Assembly (NCBI GenBank): GCA_023403845.1
Contig: JAEYDL010000018.1
Coordinates: 186,001-250,000, forward strand
Source: Pseudomonadota bacterium
GTDB taxonomy: Bacteria > Desulfobacterota > Desulfovibrionia > Desulfovibrionales > Desulfovibrionaceae
Reading direction: 5' to 3'
DNA length: 64,000 nt
A program made the translations under genes and the position numbers. Below are positions 61,471 through 64,000 of the stretch, in pieces (positions within the stretch are counted from its first letter, which is position 1; every line of letters starts with the position of its first letter). The notes beneath the pieces were generated by a model that worked only from the letters and a program-made list of their open reading frames with translations, was not told where the DNA came from and ran no database searches.

Positions 61471-62541
61471 ATGGAAAAAACACAATCCGTTCCTGAATGT
61501 GTCCGGGTCAAGGACATCGCCCCCGGGAGCGATGTCCGTTCCCTCTTCCTCATTGTTTCGGCCTCTCAGCTGCAGGCGCGCAACGGGCCTTTCTGGCGGC
61601 TGGAGCTGAAGGACGCCTCCGCAAGCATCGAGGCCCGGATATGGAGTCCCCTGAGCCAGCAGTATGCCGATATTCCCTCCGGCTCCATCGCGGAAGTGGA
61701 AGGCCGCGCCGAAAGCTTCAGGGAGCATGTCCAGATCAACGTTTCCGCCCTGCACCTGCTCTCTCCCGAGGAAACGGCCACCGTGGACATTTCCCGGCTG
61801 GTACCCGCCAGCGAACGCCCGGCGCAGGAAATGTACGACGAGCTGCTGGCCCTGTGCAGAAAAGAACTGACCCACAAGCCGTGGCGCAAGTTCATTCTCG
61901 GCGTGCTCGGAGACGAAACCGTCCGGTCGGGACTGATGACGGCCCCTGCGGCCAAAGCCCTGCATCACGCCTGGGTCGGGGGACTTCTTGAGCATACCCT
62001 GTCCGTGGCGACCCTGTGCATGCGGCTGTGCGATCACTATCCGACGCTGGACCGCCAGACGCTTCTGGCCGGAGCCGTCTGTCACGATTTGGGAAAGCTC
62101 TGGGAGCTGTCCGGCGGACTGGACAACGGCTACACCGACGAGGGGCAGCTTATCGGCCATATCATCCTCGGGCTGGAAAAACTGGAGCGCCCGCTCTCCA
62201 GGTCGGGCCTTGAACCGGAACTGGCCATGCACTTCAAACATCTTGTGCTCAGTCATCATGGCCTGTATGAATACGCCTCCCCGCGGCTGCCCCAGACGGC
62301 GGAAGCATTCGCCCTGCACTATGCGGACAACATCGACGCCAAGCTGACCCAGAGCCGCAGTCTTTTCTCCGATCTGGAGGAAGAAGAGGCGGGATGGTCG
62401 CCTTACCAGCGTTCGCTTGAACGGTCCATCTACCGGGCCCCGCGCACGCCGGAAGCTCAGGGCAAACCCGCGCCGAAGGAAAAGACGGAATCCCCCAAGA
62501 AACCGGAATCGCCAAGGCTTGACCAGTGTTCATTACTCTAG
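61471..62541 (+). CDS. OB-fold plus HD-domain protein (YhaM-like 3'-5' exonuclease)
   Basis: The 356-residue protein has an N-terminal OB fold (about 15-105, with RNGPFWRLELKDASASIEAR) and an HD domain (about 135-300) with HHAWVGGLLEHTLSVA, AVCHDLGKLWEL and FKHLVLSHHGLYEY. This is the layout of YhaM-type exonucleases. The last 50 residues are Pro/Lys-rich and disordered. The ATG at 61471 has TAGGA upstream. The tmk start codon lies within its 3' end. Confidence 0.88.
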   Translation: MEKTQSVPECVRVKDIAPGSDVRSLFLIVSASQLQARNGPFWRLELKDASASIEARIWSPLSQQYADIPSGSIAEVEGRAESFREHVQINVSALHLLSPEETATVDISRLVPASERPAQEMYDELLALCRKELTHKPWRKFILGVLGDETVRSGLMTAPAAKALHHAWVGGLLEHTLSVATLCMRLCDHYPTLDRQTLLAGAVCHDLGKLWELSGGLDNGYTDEGQLIGHIILGLEKLERPLSRSGLEPELAMHFKHLVLSHHGLYEYASPRLPQTAEAFALHYADNIDAKLTQSRSLFSDLEEEEAGWSPYQRSLERSIYRAPRTPEAQGKPAPKEKTESPKKPESPRLDQCSLL

Positions 62542-63146
62542 AAGGCATCGAAGGCGCTGGAAAAACCACGCTGCTCAACAACCTCGCGGACGTGTTCCGT
62601 GCCTTGAACCATGAGGTTCTGGTAACGCGGGAACCCGGGGGTTGCGCTCTTGGCCGAACGTTGCGCGGACTGCTCCTCGATCCTCGCACGCAACTGTCCA
62701 GCGAGGCGGAACTGTTTCTGTTTCTGGCGGACCGGGCCCAGCATGTGGCGGAAGTCATCCGTCCGGCCCTGCAGCGAGGCTGCGTCGTGCTCTGCGACAG
62801 ATACGCCGATTCCACCATCGTCTATCAGGGATATGGACGAGGACTCGACGTGGAAATGCTGCGCAGTCTGAACGACGTAGCGATAGGCGGACTGTGGCCC
62901 GACGTCACCCTCGTTCTGGACATGGACCCGCGCGAGGCTCTGACCCGAGCCCGCAGCCGCAACGCGGCACAGGGACTCTCCGAAGCGGAAGGCCGCTTCG
63001 AAGCGGAAAACATGCTGTTCCATACCCGTATCCGCGAAGGGTTCCGGCTCTGGGCAGCGTACAACAGCAAACGCATGGTCGTTCTGGATGCGGCGGACTC
63101 GCCGGAAGGGCTGCTCAGGCAGGCCCTCGCGGTCACTTCCATCTAG
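62526..63146 (+). CDS. tmk: thymidylate kinase
   Basis: The 206-residue kinase phosphorylates dTMP. It has the P-loop GIEGAGKTT near residue 8, the VTREPGG motif and the DRYADSTIVYQGYGRG dTMP site; the lid region carries ARSRNAAQG. The start is GTG at 62526, overlapping the upstream gene by 16 bp, which implies coupled translation. Confidence 0.96.
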   Translation: MFITLEGIEGAGKTTLLNNLADVFRALNHEVLVTREPGGCALGRTLRGLLLDPRTQLSSEAELFLFLADRAQHVAEVIRPALQRGCVVLCDRYADSTIVYQGYGRGLDVEMLRSLNDVAIGGLWPDVTLVLDMDPREALTRARSRNAAQGLSEAEGRFEAENMLFHTRIREGFRLWAAYNSKRMVVLDAADSPEGLLRQALAVTSI

Positions 63147-63184
63147 ATCCCTCTTCCGTAAACGTCATTCAAAGGGAGAACGGC

Positions 63185-63604
63185 ATGAAATGGGTGAAAT
63201 CCGCCATTAACGGCGAGGTACGCCTCGTCAAGACATTCTGGCCGGGCGCCATCGTCTACGCCCTTCTGAACATGTTCTACCTGCAGGTCGCCGGGGTCGC
63301 GGTCGTCTATGAACAAAACATGTACGCCAATGAAGTGCTCGCGTCCCTGACGACGCTGCAGCTGCTCAGGCCTTCCATCATGCTCTTCTTCGCCTCCATC
63401 GCGCTCGGCCTCTACACGACACTCGCAGCAGCGAGCATCTGGCAGGCCGCCGACAAATATCCCGTGAAGCAGTGGGCCTTCTGGCCCAACCTCTCCTTCC
63501 TGTCCGTGCTGGTCTGCCTCGCCATGACCTCCGCGGAGATCGCGTTCGGCCTGTCCACACTCAAGAACACTCTCCTCAAGATTCTCGCCCACGGAGGCAT
63601 GTAG
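63185..63604 (+). CDS. small membrane protein of unknown function
   Basis: I do not recognise this 139-residue protein. It has three predicted helices (about 16-40, 60-85 and 95-120) and a basic, cytoplasmic-looking N-terminus. AAAGGGAGA precedes the ATG. The next gene, an RDD protein, starts 3 bp after its stop codon, so the two are probably partners in the membrane. Confidence 0.75.
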   Translation: MKWVKSAINGEVRLVKTFWPGAIVYALLNMFYLQVAGVAVVYEQNMYANEVLASLTTLQLLRPSIMLFFASIALGLYTTLAAASIWQAADKYPVKQWAFWPNLSFLSVLVCLAMTSAEIAFGLSTLKNTLLKILAHGGM

Positions 63605-63607
63605 CCA

Positions 63608-64000
63608 TGAAGACCGCATCCGTCGGCAGGCGTTTTGCCGCTCTCGCCATCAACGTCGTACTCGGCGCCGTCGTTTACGGCGCGTTCGTGTTCTGCAATG
63701 TTCAGGGGCTCTCCTTTCCGCTTGGACTTATTCTTGCCGGCTGGCTCCTGTTCGCCCTCTTCGCCGCCATTTTCGGTGGCACGCCCGGCGACGTTGTCAT
63801 GGGCGTACGTCTGGTCGATCTGAACAGGGGTGCGAAGATCAAGATCGTGCGCGCCTCCTTCCGCTCCCTGTTCTCCCTGTTCTCCATCTGTCTGTGCGGC
63901 ATGGGCTACGCGCTCATGTTCCTCCATTTCCGCCGTCAGGCCCTTCACGATCTGCTGACCAACACCATCGCCGTGGAAAGCACCGGGCAAATCGCCCCCG
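63608..64000 (+). CDS. RDD-family membrane protein, cut by window end
   Basis: The visible 131 residues contain the RDD layout: VGRRFAALAINVV in helix 1, a GGTPGDVVMGVRLVDL turn, and the closing RRQALHDLLTNTIAV. The first Asp of the name motif reads Asn here. Members of this family are poorly understood; some act in ion transport. The start at 63608 follows the stop of the previous gene closely. The C-terminus lies beyond the window. Confidence 0.82.

Overview
The window is GC-rich and gene-dense and reads as chromosome from a strictly anaerobic member of the Desulfovibrionaceae. Supporting this are a siroheme-decarboxylase (Ahb-type heme pathway) gene near hemL, hypD, a DctPQM TRAP transporter, a GAK-system CofD-like gene, a def-fmt-DUF116 operon and a CHASE2/FecR/Slam locus. 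The genus cannot be fixed from sequence alone. No tRNA, rRNA, insertion sequence or CRISPR array was found.

Region 1 (1-20.9 kb) is accessory and is the most interesting part. Two paralogous FMN/4Fe-4S/FAD ene-reductases (old yellow enzyme family, 2,4-dienoyl-CoA-reductase type) face left. Two paralogous short-chain dehydrogenases, two paralogous tandem-EthD proteins and an OFA-type MFS transporter face right. The roughly 0.9 kb AT-rich gap between them carries two consensus-matching sigma-54 promoters, one on each strand. Further right are a BASS-family symporter, a complete TRAP transporter, a third short ene-reductase and a sigma-54 enhancer-binding regulator, all in one apparent transcript. 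After a decayed acyl-CoA dehydrogenase fragment and a dienelactone-hydrolase-like gene comes 4-hydroxybutyryl-CoA dehydratase (abfD). It has every known cluster ligand, its own near-consensus sigma-54 promoter, and three evenly spaced GATGC-N6-RCATC dyads upstream that look like activator sites. I read the region as a sigma-54 regulon for uptake and reductive processing of an unidentified unsaturated (possibly cyclic or CoA-linked) substrate.

Region 2 (20.9-33 kb) is mostly housekeeping: hemL, a siroheme decarboxylase subunit, an unknown membrane protein, hypD, a Nudix hydrolase, a homocysteine methyltransferase family protein, yggS, era, a small lipoprotein, htpX and an orphan hydantoinase/oxoprolinase-like gene.

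Region 3 (33-43 kb) is a leftward five-gene signalling and secretion operon: CHASE2-nucleotide cyclase, metallo-beta-lactamase-fold protein, GAF-HD-GYP protein, secreted FecR-domain protein and Slam-like outer-membrane protein. It is followed by a GAK CofD-like and amidotransferase-like pair.

Region 4 (43-64 kb) is core genome: valS, an RhtA-like exporter, a phosphoesterase, dnaJ-rpoZ, serine dehydratase, marC, a DHH phosphoesterase, maf, dus, def-fmt-DUF116, gap, fba, surE, an OB/HD exonuclease-like gene, tmk and two membrane proteins, the last cut by the window edge. The gap product carries residues typical of NADP-using GAPDHs. Convergent pairs and operon ends are mostly marked by clear intrinsic terminators.
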